A DNA stretch of 35,658 nt. Source: JBNJGB01 sp051747385. Its GTDB lineage: Bacteria > Myxococcota_A > UBA9042 > PHBI01 > JACKFB01. The stretch lies in the NCBI GenBank assembly GCA_051747385.1, contig JBNJGB010000050.1:1-35658 (forward strand), in the 5' to 3' direction. The notes under the pieces are model-generated. The model saw only the letters and a program-made list of their open reading frames with translations, was not told the DNA's origin and searched no databases. Shown piece after piece: positions 1 to 8,215 of the stretch (within the stretch, counting starts at the first letter, position 1; each line of letters opens with the position of its first letter). Both the position numbers and the translations under genes were made by a program.

Positions 1-752
1 GGGCCCACCACGGGGTGGAAGCGGCCGTCGGCCCCCCTCCGCGCGAGGCCCCGGTCGAAGGTGCCCACCACCAGCGCTCCCCGGTGCACGGCCAGGGCCG
101 AGACGTGGGGCGACGGCAGGCCCGATGCAGGCGAGGCGTCCCCCAGGGAGCAGCCGGGTCCCGGGGCCAGCGCCCGCACGCGGTCGCCTTCCACCCGGAA
201 GCAGCCCACGTAGACCCCGCGGCGGACGCGCCGCGCCTCCCCCTCCGGCGAGATGCGCCACAGGCCGTACATTCCGGCGCCGACGCGAAGACCGCCGGAC
301 GGCTCCACCCGGATGGCGGAGATCTCCACACGCCGGAGGATCCAGTGGTCGAAGCGCTCGACGGGGCCCTCGGCCGGCAGGCGCCAGAGCCCCGAGGCGC
401 CGGTGCCGATCCAGAGCGCGTCCCCGTCCGGCTCCAGGGCGCGGATCGCGTCGTCCGGCAGGCCGGGCACCCGCCGGAAGTCCCCGCCGTCCCACAGGTG
501 CAGCCCCGCGGACCGGAAGCCCACGGCCAGCCGCTCCCCCACCCGGGCGGCGGTCGTCGGGAACGGACCCGGCAAGCCGTCGCAGGGGGTGATTCGGCGA
601 TCGCCCGCCTCCAGGGCGCCGTCCCGGACCGTCACCTCGACGCCGTCGGGCGCCTCGGCGCGGCCCCGGACGGGCCCCTCGGGGACCGGGCACGTCGGCC
701 CGGGGGCGGCCAGCGCCACCCCGAGCCACAGCGAGAGGCCGGCCGCGATCAT
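1..752 (-). CDS. Secreted beta-propeller protein, C-terminus cut by window edge
   Basis: An ATG at 752-750 opens a frame that runs without a stop to base 1, giving about 250 residues. The first roughly 18 residues (MIAAGLSLWLGVALAAPG) form a signal peptide, so the product is exported. The mature part repeats short strand-rich units with motifs such as DALWIGTGASGLWRL and LRVGAGMYGLWRI. These resemble the WxGT...GLxRL blades of two-component-regulator-type (ligand-sensor) beta-propellers; the family match is by eye. The start codon overlaps the stop of the upstream VIT-VWA gene (ATGA), so the two are translationally coupled and belong to one operon with the VWA gene before it. The likely role is a periplasmic or surface scaffold or sensor; no enzyme motif is visible. 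The gene continues beyond the window, so full length and C-terminal domains are unknown. Confidence 0.75.
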   Translation of the reverse strand, partial: MIAAGLSLWLGVALAAPGPTCPVPEGPVRGRAEAPDGVEVTVRDGALEAGDRRITPCDGLPGPFPTTAARVGERLAVGFRSAGLHLWDGGDFRRVPGLPDDAIRALEPDGDALWIGTGASGLWRLPAEGPVERFDHWILRRVEISAIRVEPSGGLRVGAGMYGLWRISPEGEARRVRRGVYVGCFRVEGDRVRALAPGPGCSLGDASPASGLPSPHVSALAVHRGALVVGTFDRGLARRGADGRFHPVVG

Positions 753-3040
753 TCCGTCACCTCCAGGGTCAGCGTCGCCACGGAGCTGTTCGTGGCGTAG
801 TCCGTGGCCACCAGGCGCAGGGTGTGGGTCCCGGGCGGGAGGTCCACGCGCACGGCGGTCTCCCAGATCTCGCCCTCGCCCACCTGCTCCAGGGGCACCT
901 CGCGATCGCCCACCTGCACCACGATGCGCTTCAGGTCGACGCGGTCGCGCACCACGGTGTCGCCGCGGACGGCCACGACGTCGCCCTCGTAGACGGCGTC
1001 CTTCGGCCGCGCGAAGAGCTTGATGCGATCACCCGGGCGCACCTCCTCGCTCTCGGCCCGGAGGAGCTCGAACTCGGGGGCGGCGCTGTCCACGCGGAAG
1101 AACAGGGTCCCGCGAAGCTCCGTGGTCCCCTGCCGATCCACGAACACCCGCATGCGGTACATGCCGTCGGCGGTGCCGCGCGGCACGAGGAAGCGCCCGA
1201 GCCACAGGCCCTCGTCCTCCTGCCAGCGGCACTCCACCACCTCGCCCCAGGGCAGGACGGCGCGCACGGCGTCGGCCGACCGCGGCGCGCGGATGCGGAT
1301 CTCCGGGTCGCCCGGCTTGATGCGGTCGGGGGCCAGCCGATCGGTCAGCACGTAGCTGGTGAAGCGCGTGGCCAGGCCGTGCGCCTCCCCCAGGGAGCGG
1401 ATCTCGGCCTCGAGGGCCTCCGCGTCCACGCCCTCCGCGCCGGCATCCAGGCGCCGCCCCAGATCGGCGACCCGCGCGCGGGCCCACTCGACCGGCAGGC
1501 CGCGCCCGCCGCTCCCATCCGGGCCCTCCGGCATGACCACCGCCTCGTCGAGGAGGATCGGCCGTCCGTGGAGCCGGCCGGTCACGAGCACCGTCGCCGT
1601 CGATCCCGCGCGGCCGAGCAGCCGCACGTGCTCTCCCACGGCCAGGCGCTCCGGCACGTCCCCGTGCACGGCGCTCACGTCCGCGCCGGCGATCCGGACG
1701 TCCAGGTCGTCGAGGGTCGGGGCCACCGCCAGGCGGATGACGTCCTCGACCACCTCGGCCCCGGCCGGACCGTCCGGCACGTAGCGCACGGTGACCTCGG
1801 GGAAGAGGGCCTCCAGCGCCGGGGCCCGCGACGGATAGGACGTGTGGGCCACGACGACCCGGTGCCCCTCCCAGTACGCGGGGGCCACGTCCAGGGAGAC
1901 GGGGGTGAAGCCGGCGCCCGTCGTCGGCTGGCCGTCGGTCACGAGCACCACCAGGCCGTCGCGGCCGTCCATCAGCAGGTCGCCGGCGGCGTCCAGGGCC
2001 GCCCCCAGGTTCGACCGGCCGCCGGCGCGCAGGTCCGCGAGGTCGGCGAAGGCTCGCATCAGGGCCTCGTCCTCGGCCGGCACGAGGTGCTCGAAGGTCT
2101 GCACGGCGACCTCGTTGAAGGTGACCAGGCCGAAGCGATCCCCGGGCATCAGCTCGGCCAGGACGCCCTCGGACAGGGTCCGGGCACGCTCCAGCGGCGC
2201 GCCGGCCATGGACAGGGAGCGATCCACCACCAGGACGACGTCGCGGGGCGGTCGCAGGTGACCGAGGGGATCCTCGTTGAAGGCGAGGCGGGCCTCCACG
2301 TAGCCCGGCTGGTCGGCGTGCGTGCGCACCGACCTGGCGGCCAGGTCGATGGGCGTGGACTCCTCGCGCCAGCGGACGGCCAGATCGTGGCCCAGGCCGG
2401 TCCCGGTGCGGCTGAGATGAATCCCGGCGCCCTCGTCCTCCCGGCGCGCCACCCGCGCGTCGGCGTGGTTGAGGGAGCGCACGCCGAGCAGGCGACGCGT
2501 CGGCCGGATCTCCACGTCGACGTCCAGCACGGTCGGGGGCGACGCCTCCCCGTCCCCGGCGGACGGGAACACGTAGGTCCGCTCCCCGCCCAGGGCCGAC
2601 AGGGTCTGGACGTACCGGAGCGCCACGCGCCGCGTCCCGTGGGGCGGCACGGTGGACAGGCGCATGCGGAAGCGGTTGCGGCTCTCCTTCTCGGCCAGGG
2701 CGGCGGTGCGGCCCTCCGCGGCGGCCGCCTCGTACTCGTCGGAGGCGTCCTCCTTACCCTCGACGCGAGCGTCCACGCGGCGCCCGTCCCGCCAGTCCGC
2801 GAAGCCGGTCACGGCGGCGTCCTCCGGCAGCGGGAAGGAGTAGGTGACCTCGGCTGGGGCGTCGAGATCGTTCACGAAGACCTGCACGACCTCCGTGGTC
2901 GCCACGTCCCCGTCGACGACGACGTGGGCCCGGGTGTAGGCGGTCCGCAGCGGGCCTCGCTCCGCGGTGGCCAGGCCGGAGGCGCGGGCCGGGGCGGCGA
3001 GGAGCAGGAGCGGCAGCAGGGCGGTGATCAGGCGGTTCAT
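749..3040 (-). CDS. VIT and von Willebrand factor A domain protein, exported
   Basis: This 763-residue protein has a signal peptide (MNRLITALLPLLLLAAPARA). Residues about 25-155 look like a VIT domain, including the stretch with VTYSFPLPEDAAVTGF. Residues about 265-430 form a VWA domain with an intact metal-binding MIDAS motif, DRSLS (D273, S275, S277), and VTDGQ at 368-371. A region near residue 575 carries HGLATRFTSYVLTD, typical of the C-terminal part of VIT-VWA proteins. The last roughly 170 residues look like Ig-like beta-sandwich material. The ATG at 3040 is chosen because GGAGG lies just upstream and a signal peptide follows; a longer frame upstream is only a shadow of the preceding gene. 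It overlaps that gene and the next by ATGA. Proteins of this class usually mediate metal-dependent adhesion or protein contacts at the envelope; no ligand can be named. Confidence 0.88.
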   Translation of the reverse strand: MNRLITALLPLLLLAAPARASGLATAERGPLRTAYTRAHVVVDGDVATTEVVQVFVNDLDAPAEVTYSFPLPEDAAVTGFADWRDGRRVDARVEGKEDASDEYEAAAAEGRTAALAEKESRNRFRMRLSTVPPHGTRRVALRYVQTLSALGGERTYVFPSAGDGEASPPTVLDVDVEIRPTRRLLGVRSLNHADARVARREDEGAGIHLSRTGTGLGHDLAVRWREESTPIDLAARSVRTHADQPGYVEARLAFNEDPLGHLRPPRDVVLVVDRSLSMAGAPLERARTLSEGVLAELMPGDRFGLVTFNEVAVQTFEHLVPAEDEALMRAFADLADLRAGGRSNLGAALDAAGDLLMDGRDGLVVLVTDGQPTTGAGFTPVSLDVAPAYWEGHRVVVAHTSYPSRAPALEALFPEVTVRYVPDGPAGAEVVEDVIRLAVAPTLDDLDVRIAGADVSAVHGDVPERLAVGEHVRLLGRAGSTATVLVTGRLHGRPILLDEAVVMPEGPDGSGGRGLPVEWARARVADLGRRLDAGAEGVDAEALEAEIRSLGEAHGLATRFTSYVLTDRLAPDRIKPGDPEIRIRAPRSADAVRAVLPWGEVVECRWQEDEGLWLGRFLVPRGTADGMYRMRVFVDRQGTTELRGTLFFRVDSAAPEFELLRAESEEVRPGDRIKLFARPKDAVYEGDVVAVRGDTVVRDRVDLKRIVVQVGDREVPLEQVGEGEIWETAVRVDLPPGTHTLRLVATDYATNSSVATLTLEVTE

Positions 3041-4134
3041 CGGGCACCTCCGTCGCGGTCGGGGGCCTGGACGACGGGGGCCCCGCGGGGGATTCGGACG
3101 AAGCTCACGCCGGCGCGGGCCGACGGGCGCACGACGGCGAAGCGGACGCCGTCGTCGACCTCCAGGCGGACGAGGTCGAGGCCCTCGTCGGCGCCGCCGA
3201 GCGCCAGCACCTGGTGCTCGGAGAAGTCGACCTCCGGCGGCGCCGGCGGACCGTCCGCGAGCGCGCTGCCGTGGGCGGCCCAGAGATCCGACCAGGCCCG
3301 CGCGTCCGGCACGAAGCGCAGGTGCGGCCCGAGGAGGCCGCTCCGGGTCACGCGGGGGGCGTCCAGCGGGCGCGTCTCGACGGTGGGGCGCTCCTTGGGG
3401 CGATAGCGGACACCGACCGAGCCCGAGTAGGCCCGGGCGGAGCCGCTCACGGCCGCCTCCAGGCTGCTCGCGCCGGTCGCACCGGCGGCGGTCGTCGTGG
3501 CCGTCCCGCCCGGTCGGCGCACGGGACCATCGGACAGGCGGAACGGGCGCCCCTCGCTCAGGCGGGCCACCCGCTCGAAGAAGGCCTGCCCGCCCCGCCC
3601 CATGCTCCCGCAGGCGATGCTGTGGATGACGATGCCCTTGCCCAGGGCCTCCGCGAGGAGCACGTCCTCCTCGGGGCCGTCGGGATACCGATTCGGCGGG
3701 GCGTCGCCCACGAGGTAGAGCAGCTTGACGACGTCCGGGTCGCCCACGCTCCAGTCCAGGCGGTGGACGCCGGCGTCCAGGGCCTCCAGCACCGACTCGG
3801 GTGTGTCCCCGCCGCCGGCGGCGTCCGTCCGCTCCAGACGGGACTTCATCTCCGAGAGCTTCGGCGTGAACTCGTCGACGCGGACGACGAAGGCGTCGCC
3901 CCGATCCCGGTACGCGACCAGGGCGAAGCGCACCTCCGGCGGCGGATCCCCGGAGGCCAGGTCCTCCGCGATGGCGGCGATGCGCTCCCGCGCGGCCTCG
4001 ATCCAGGGGCTCATGGAGCCCGTGGCGTCCAGGGCGAAGGCGACCTCGATCCGAGGCCTCTCGGCGGCCCGCGCGGGCCCGGCCGCGACGGCCAGGCTCG
4101 CCAGCAGGGCCGCGAGCATCCAGGGACTCCTCAT
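3037..4134 (-). CDS. Secreted VWA-domain protein
   Basis: This 365-residue protein begins MRSPWMLAALLASLAVAAGP, a signal peptide cleaved near ARA-AE. Residues about 28-215 are a VWA domain. Its MIDAS reads DATGS (D36, T38, S40), and supporting acidic residues lie at D110 (GGDTPESV) and D144 (VGDAPP). The remaining roughly 150 residues have no recognised fold. Residues from about 270 onward (SDLWAAHGS...FSEHQVLAL) resemble secreted proteins of unknown function. The start at 4134 is preceded by GAGGAGGTG at correct spacing; an upstream ATG 42 bases earlier lacks this and would push the signal peptide inward. It is the first gene of a three-gene operon with ATGA overlaps to the VIT-VWA and propeller genes. 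Two VWA proteins in tandem suggest a surface complex or adhesion module, which is inference. Confidence 0.86.
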   Translation of the reverse strand: MRSPWMLAALLASLAVAAGPARAAERPRIEVAFALDATGSMSPWIEAARERIAAIAEDLASGDPPPEVRFALVAYRDRGDAFVVRVDEFTPKLSEMKSRLERTDAAGGGDTPESVLEALDAGVHRLDWSVGDPDVVKLLYLVGDAPPNRYPDGPEEDVLLAEALGKGIVIHSIACGSMGRGGQAFFERVARLSEGRPFRLSDGPVRRPGGTATTTAAGATGASSLEAAVSGSARAYSGSVGVRYRPKERPTVETRPLDAPRVTRSGLLGPHLRFVPDARAWSDLWAAHGSALADGPPAPPEVDFSEHQVLALGGADEGLDLVRLEVDDGVRFAVVRPSARAGVSFVRIPRGAPVVQAPDRDGGAR

Positions 4135-4364
4135 CGTGCACCTCCTCGTGTCGTGTGTCGCCACGAGGGAGAGCACGGGCCGTGCCAGGCAGAATACATA
4201 TTTGATACCACAGCCTTACAGCGACCCCGGGCTGCCGCCGTGTCTCACGGGACACGATCGCGGCGTCCCGCGAGACACGAGGCGACGCCGGCGGGCCCTC
4301 TCGCCGGTTCGCTGGGCTCGCGCGAAGGCGCCGAGCCGCGAAGGCACGGAGAACACGGGCAAGG

Positions 4365-4392
4365 TGCAGCAGGATCGCCGTCTCCGGCGGTC
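4365..4392 (+). repeat. Dispersed hairpin repeat, copy a
   Basis: The sequence begins TGCAGCAGGATCGCCGTC and ends with CCGGCGGTC. Its core can form a small hairpin of arms CGCCG and CGGCG. Similar stretches occur at 4434-4461, at 4667-4694 (more diverged) and at 11910-11937. The homology with the 11910 copy extends upstream for about 40 bases with mismatches, which supports common descent over chance in GC-rich DNA. Confidence 0.5.
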
Positions 4393-4433
4393 TCGTGGGC
4401 CCCGTGCGCCCTACTCCGTGAAAGCAACCCGAA

Positions 4434-4461
4434 TGCAGTCGGACCGCCGTCCCCGGCTCAC
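4434..4461 (+). repeat. Dispersed hairpin repeat, copy b
   Basis: This is a second copy, 69 bases after copy a in the same orientation. It begins TGCAGTCGGACCGCCGTC and then diverges at the right arm (CCCCGGCTC in place of TCCGGCGGTC), so the hairpin is weakened. Confidence 0.4.
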
Positions 4462-4701
4462 CGTTCGTCACATGTCGCAAGACGAAGGGCTCGCGCAAAG
4501 ACGCGAAGACGCGAAGGAAAACGGTATTCTTCGGCCCCGTCTACTCGCTGTGGGCCTACCGGTGATCCGACCGTCTCAGCCGCACCTGTGTGCGAGCGGT
4601 TCGCTGGCCTGCGTGTCTTGGCGGCTTGGCGTGCGACTGTCCGCGAGACCGCGGCACCCCGAGATGTGCAGGGCTGTGAGCCGTCCCCGGCGGTCGACCG
4701 G

Positions 4702-4734
4702 CGCCCGGGACCGCGGGCGTCCCCGCCCGCGCCG
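4702..4734 (+). repeat. 33-bp repeat, inverted copy at 29660
   Basis: This block, starting CGCCCGGGACCGCGGGCGTC, equals the reverse complement of 29660-29692 at all but two positions. Its inner part, CGGGCGTCCCCGCCCG, is itself nearly self-complementary. The related but shorter phrase CGCGGACGCCCGCGCC occurs near 23050. Confidence 0.6.
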
Positions 4735-4764
4735 TTCGGGAACGGAACGGGGGGCGCCGGGGAG

Positions 4765-6324
4765 CTACTCGCCCTTGTTCGCCCCGTGCTTGAGGCTCCA
4801 CCCGAAGACGGTCAGCTCGGCGGGCCAGTAGGTGTCGTCGGCCGGCGCGTTCTCGGCGATCTTGATCAGCTCGTCGCCCTGGGCCTCGCCGCCGATGCGG
4901 GTCAGCGCGACGAGGGTGAAGCGCCGGATGTCGATCTGGTCGGTCGGCGTCTCCGCGAAGCGCTTGATCAGGGCGGCGCGGATCGGCTCGAGGCTTCCGT
5001 TGGCGCGGGCCAGCGTGACGGCCGCCTTGACCACCTCGTGCTTGTCGTCGCTGTCGAGCTTCTTCACCCAGCAGCCCGTGTCGTCCTTGCACTCGCGCAG
5101 GACGGCCAGGTAGGTCGCCACCTGCTCGTCCTCCAGGCTCTCCTCGAGCAGGCCCTCGGCGTCCTCCGTGAGCTCGTCGAACCTCTCCAGGTGGTCGGCG
5201 TCGACGGCCATGCTGAGCGGGCGCAGCAGCGGCGCGCGGAACCGGGCGTCGTCCTCCTCCTCGAAGATGGTGAGGAGCGTCTCCACGGCGTCCGGTGTGC
5301 CGATGAGCGCCATGGCGGTCGCCGAGTGGAGTCGCTGATTCACGGCGTCGGCGAGCGGATCCTTCACGATGGCGGCCAGGTCCTCGACCGCCTCCTCCGG
5401 GCCCACGTGGCCCAGGCCCAGCATGGCGACCTTCAGCCGGTTGAGCTGGTCCGTCCGCCACCGCTCCTTCATGGCGTCGCTCACGCCGAGCGGGGCCTGG
5501 AGCTCCCTGGCCATGTTCTCCACGACCGGCTTGCCCACCTCGGGCTGGAGCGTGTCCGTCAGGAGCTGGACGATCTCGGGCCCGCTCTGCCACTCCCAGT
5601 CGGGGATGCCGTTGTCCCGGGCGTACGTCTTCAAGTCCTCGTTGTCACCGTGGATGGTCTCGATGAGCAGCGGCACCCTCTCCGGGCCGACCTTCGCCAG
5701 GGCCACGCGCGCGGCCTGGTAGATCATGACGCCCTTGTTGTCCCGCATGAAGGCGGCCTGGACGAGCGTGGGGATGGCCTTCTCGCTCTGGATGTTCCCC
5801 AGCAGCTCCACGGCCCTCTTGTTGACCAGGATGCCCTGGACGTTCGGGTCGGCGCCCGCGAGCTCGATGAGGAGGTCCTCGATCTCCGAAGGCTGCTCGA
5901 ACGCCAGCAGGGACTCCAGGGCCTCCTTGCGGTGCTTGGGCAGCGCCGTCCCCGTGAGGATCTGCTCCAGCTCCGGCCGGGCGGCCTCCAGCTCCCAGTC
6001 CTTCACGATGGAGGCGGCCAGCTTGCCGGTGTCCCGGGTCAGCAGCGCGCTCCTGATCAGGGGCGCCGCGGCGTCCTTGTCCCCGATCTGCTTGAGGACC
6101 CTCAGGATGCGATCCCGGTACTGCCCCTCCTCGAAGAGCTTCTCGAGGGTGGGCACCGCCTCGGTGCACTTCAGCTCCTCGACCATGTCCAGCGCCTTGT
6201 CGCTACGCTGGGCGCTCGTGAGCTTCGGGACCCAGTACTCGCAGGTGGGCTCCTCCTGCTCGAAGCACCCGGTGAGTCCGAGCGCCATGCCAAGGAGCGT
6301 CGTGCAGACAGTGAGCGTCCTCAT
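4765..6324 (-). CDS. HEAT-repeat-like lipoprotein
   Basis: This 519-residue protein starts MRTLTVCTTLLGMALGLTGC. Cys20 in the LTGC lipobox marks a lipoprotein, probably anchored in the outer membrane. The mature protein is a long alpha-helical array. Helix pairs such as ALDMVEELKCTEAVPTLEKL, then AAAPLIRSALL, KAIPTLVQAAFM and TAMALIGTPDAVETLLTIF have the spacing of HEAT or armadillo-type repeats. This implies a protein-binding solenoid. No catalytic motif is seen. The ATG at 6324 has GGAGG 9 bases upstream. It appears monocistronic: the next gene on this strand begins about 630 bases downstream and the upstream neighbour is divergent. The 376-base upstream region holds mobile-element copy R1. 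Confidence 0.85.
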   Translation of the reverse strand: MRTLTVCTTLLGMALGLTGCFEQEEPTCEYWVPKLTSAQRSDKALDMVEELKCTEAVPTLEKLFEEGQYRDRILRVLKQIGDKDAAAPLIRSALLTRDTGKLAASIVKDWELEAARPELEQILTGTALPKHRKEALESLLAFEQPSEIEDLLIELAGADPNVQGILVNKRAVELLGNIQSEKAIPTLVQAAFMRDNKGVMIYQAARVALAKVGPERVPLLIETIHGDNEDLKTYARDNGIPDWEWQSGPEIVQLLTDTLQPEVGKPVVENMARELQAPLGVSDAMKERWRTDQLNRLKVAMLGLGHVGPEEAVEDLAAIVKDPLADAVNQRLHSATAMALIGTPDAVETLLTIFEEEDDARFRAPLLRPLSMAVDADHLERFDELTEDAEGLLEESLEDEQVATYLAVLRECKDDTGCWVKKLDSDDKHEVVKAAVTLARANGSLEPIRAALIKRFAETPTDQIDIRRFTLVALTRIGGEAQGDELIKIAENAPADDTYWPAELTVFGWSLKHGANKGE

Positions 6325-6406
6325 GATGTTCGCCTCCGCGGCCACGGTGGTGGTCTCTGGCGTACCCCGTGGTCTGCACCGCGTCAACAAGCCCCGCCGT
6401 GCCGCG

Positions 6407-6567
6407 CAGGGCGGTCGCAAAGTCGACCGCCCTCCCTTGCCCTTGCCCCTGCCCTTGCCCTTGCCTGCTCTCAGACGCGCAAAACCCATCGTTTCCGAGC
6501 GGGTGCGTTCCGGCGCCGGGCGCCGTACCGCCGCGCGGCCCACGCTTCTCCGACTTTGCGATTGCCC
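6407..6567 (+). mobile_element. MITE-like G-quadruplex element, copy R1
   Basis: This 161-bp element opens with AGGGCGGTCG-CAAAGT-CGACCGCCCT, a perfect 10-bp stem with a 6-base loop. It continues with five CCCTTG-type hexamers (6434-6463, the third being CCCCTG). A conserved body follows that includes CAGACGCGCAAAACCCATCG and a GGCGCCGGGCGCC hairpin. It closes with CGACTTTGCGATTGCCC. The ends are terminal inverted repeats: GGGCGGTCGCAAAGTCG against GGGCAATCGCAAAGTCG, 15 of 17 identical. The complement of the hexamer array has GGG every six bases, a canonical four-tract G-quadruplex motif. A 15-bp direct repeat, CCCCGCCGTGCCGCG, lies at 6392-6406 and again at 6565-6579, as expected of a target-site duplication. 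No transposase is encoded, so it would be non-autonomous. Confidence 0.72.
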
Positions 6568-6700
6568 CGCCGTGCCGCGGCCTTCGCACGGCGACGCGGA
6601 TCGATTTGAATGTCCCGAGGAGGCGTCCGTCGGACCATGCACGACCGGCCGACCGCCGGCGCGAATCGACGAACGAGAGCCCAGGCTCCTGGAGGTCACC

Positions 6701-7198
6701 GTGAAGCATCGACGAACCCTGACCCTCGCCATCGCCCTCCTCGCCACCGCGGCCACGGCGGCCACGGCTTCGGCCCGCGCGCCGGAGGCGGTCCCCGAGG
6801 CCCAGAAGCAGCTCCGCACGGCCATGGATCGCCCGGACTTCGACGTGCGGTCGGAGCGGGTGGTCTTCACGGAGCGCGGCCGCCGCGATCTGGTCCTGTT
6901 CGCCAACGCCTCCGAGGGCCACGTCGTGGGCGAGCTTCAGAGCGCCTATCGCAGCGGCCGGACCCTCGAAGAGGGCTACCGCGTGATCGGCTACGCGCAC
7001 GTCGTCCCCACGGACACCTGGACCTTCACCCTGGCCCGCGGCGATCGCCACTTCGTGGTCGAGGTGGGCTCGCAGGGCCGCGGGAGCCGGATCGCCCTGT
7101 GGGGCGTGTCCCACCCGGGCCGCGCCGTGCCGCGTCCCGAGCGGGTCCTCCCGCCGCCGCGCGTGCCGCTGTCCGACGGGGAGCACGTCCGCCGCTGA
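6701..7198 (+). CDS. Small secreted protein of unknown function
   Basis: This 165-residue product starts with GTG at 6701, preceded by GGAGG at 6691-6695. The N-terminus (VKHRRTLTLAIALLATAA) is a signal peptide ending near TASARA. The mature region (about 140 residues) is mixed alpha/beta, has no cysteine and includes a strand-rich segment around GYAHVVPTDTWTFTLARGDRHFVVEVGS. A proline-rich tail follows. No family was recognised and no catalytic pattern is evident. A strong hairpin follows 24 bases after the stop, so it is probably transcribed alone. Its upstream region is shared with the divergent HEAT-repeat lipoprotein and contains element R1. The start choice is firm; the function is unknown. 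Confidence 0.75.
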   Translation: MKHRRTLTLAIALLATAATAATASARAPEAVPEAQKQLRTAMDRPDFDVRSERVVFTERGRRDLVLFANASEGHVVGELQSAYRSGRTLEEGYRVIGYAHVVPTDTWTFTLARGDRHFVVEVGSQGRGSRIALWGVSHPGRAVPRPERVLPPPRVPLSDGEHVRR

Positions 7199-7222
7199 TC
7201 GTCGCGCGATGACCACCGCCCG

Positions 7223-7254
7223 GGGCCGGGCGTCGGGAGACCGGCGCCCGGCCC
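7223..7254 (+). terminator. Strong hairpin after the 6701 gene
   Basis: GGGCCGGGCG at 7223-7232 pairs perfectly with CGCCCGGCCC at 7245-7254 across a 12-base loop. Only TTCT follows, not a long T run. It is a likely transcription terminator by position, between two genes of the same strand. Confidence 0.55.
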
Positions 7255-7360
7255 TTCTGCGTTCGGGCGCAACCCACTGAAACAAAACGTGAATACCGCG
7301 CCCATCGGGGCGTCTCTGCGAGCGAGGACACACCTCGACAGCGGACCCAGGAGGTCGAAG

Positions 7361-8215
7361 ATGAGCATCCCTCGCACCCTGACGAACCCGGTCGCCGCGG
7401 CCGCCGCCGCCCTGGCGGTCCTCCTGGCCACGCCGGCCCTCGCCCACAGCCCCCTCGACGGGCGCCTCCGGGTCGACAACGACCGGCACACCCCGGTGAG
7501 GATCACCGTCGACGAGGACCTGTCCCTGCGAGTCCCCGCCCGGAGCAGCCGCACCCTGAAGCGCGTGCCGAACGGCGTGCGCGTGGTCCGCATCGCCGGC
7601 CGCGGCGGCACGCCCGTGGTCGAGCACGTCACCGTGCCCGTGAAGGGTCGCGCCCGCCTGCAGGTCGCCCCGCGGCACGGCGCAGCGGTGCTGCGCAACC
7701 GCAGCGGCGTCGCCATGGCCGTGACGGTGGACGGTGAGCGCGTGGGTCGCGTGGCCGACGGCGAGCGCCTGAGGATCCGCCGCCTGGCCCCCGGCCCCCA
7801 CCGGCTGGTCGCGACCCCGACGGCCGCCTGGGCCCGCGGCGGCACGCCCCTCGAGCAGACCTTCCGCGTCCGGCCCGGCGAGCGGGCCCGCGTGAAGCTG
7901 CGGCCGTGGGTGGCGAGCCTCCGGGTCCACAGCCCGTTCCCCGGCCGCGTGGCGCTCTTCGTGGACGGCGTCCGGAGGGCCGACCTCCACCACCGCGATC
8001 GGGCGGCTGTCGTGCGGCGCCTCACGCCGGGCCGCCACCGCGTGTCCCTCCGCGGGCACGGGCGCATCCTGGCCGAGGCCACCGTCCGCGTCGCCCCGGG
8101 CGAGCGCGAGACCTGGCGCCCCGCCCGGCACCACGGCAAGCCGCGGCCGGCCCACGAGGGCCACGGCCCGCCGGCTCACCAGACGTCCTGGTTCAACCCG
8201 GGTCCCGGGTGGTAG
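7361..8215 (+). CDS. Secreted protein with three PEGA-like repeats
   Basis: This 284-residue protein starts at ATG 7361 with AGGAGGTCGAAG immediately upstream. The signal peptide reads MSIPRTLTNPVAAAAAALAV and ends near LAHS. The mature protein contains three tandem units of roughly 70-80 residues. Each has a strand, a short VxVDGxxVG-type turn and the ending RRLAPGPHRL or RRLTPGRHRV. These are the hallmark of PEGA-like surface domains; the first unit (ITVDEDLSLRVP...NGVRVVRI) is the most diverged. The tail is rich in His, Pro and Gly and ends in PGPGW. PEGA domains are usually surface or peptidoglycan-associated beta modules with no enzymatic activity. The gene ends convergently and overlaps the end of the GH18 gene on the other strand by 23 bases. 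Confidence 0.8.
   Translation: MSIPRTLTNPVAAAAAALAVLLATPALAHSPLDGRLRVDNDRHTPVRITVDEDLSLRVPARSSRTLKRVPNGVRVVRIAGRGGTPVVEHVTVPVKGRARLQVAPRHGAAVLRNRSGVAMAVTVDGERVGRVADGERLRIRRLAPGPHRLVATPTAAWARGGTPLEQTFRVRPGERARVKLRPWVASLRVHSPFPGRVALFVDGVRRADLHHRDRAAVVRRLTPGRHRVSLRGHGRILAEATVRVAPGERETWRPARHHGKPRPAHEGHGPPAHQTSWFNPGPGW

Larger units (their letters stand above)
4135..4764. other. Intergenic stretch with decayed repeats, no gene
   Basis: No frame here looks coding. The part next to the VWA operon (about 4190-4215) is AT-rich for this genome and probably holds its promoter, but no convincing -35/-10 pair could be chosen. The rest holds three degenerate copies of a hairpin repeat with a core close to CGCCGTCCCCGGCGGTC (near 4365, 4434 and 4667). 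It also has a run of short purine-rich repeats (CGCAAAGACGCGAAGACG near 4496) and a 33-bp block repeated inverted at 29660. Confidence 0.5.

Noticed and set aside
4186..4225. Promoter for the VWA operon in the AT-rich spot
   Set aside because: The region is suggestive, but no -35/-10 pair with good matches and spacing was found, so no promoter is called.
6434..6463. CCCTTG hexamer arrays as CRISPR or coding (KG)n repeats
   Set aside because: Units of six bases without spacers are not CRISPR. Frames reading Lys-Gly repeats are open only because of the period and run into neighbouring genes' shadows.
3214..6609. Very long plus-strand open frame of over 1100 codons
   Set aside because: It lies opposite two well-supported minus-strand genes and an intergenic gap, has His/Arg/Gly-rich low-complexity translation and no domain. 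It is a shadow produced by high GC content.
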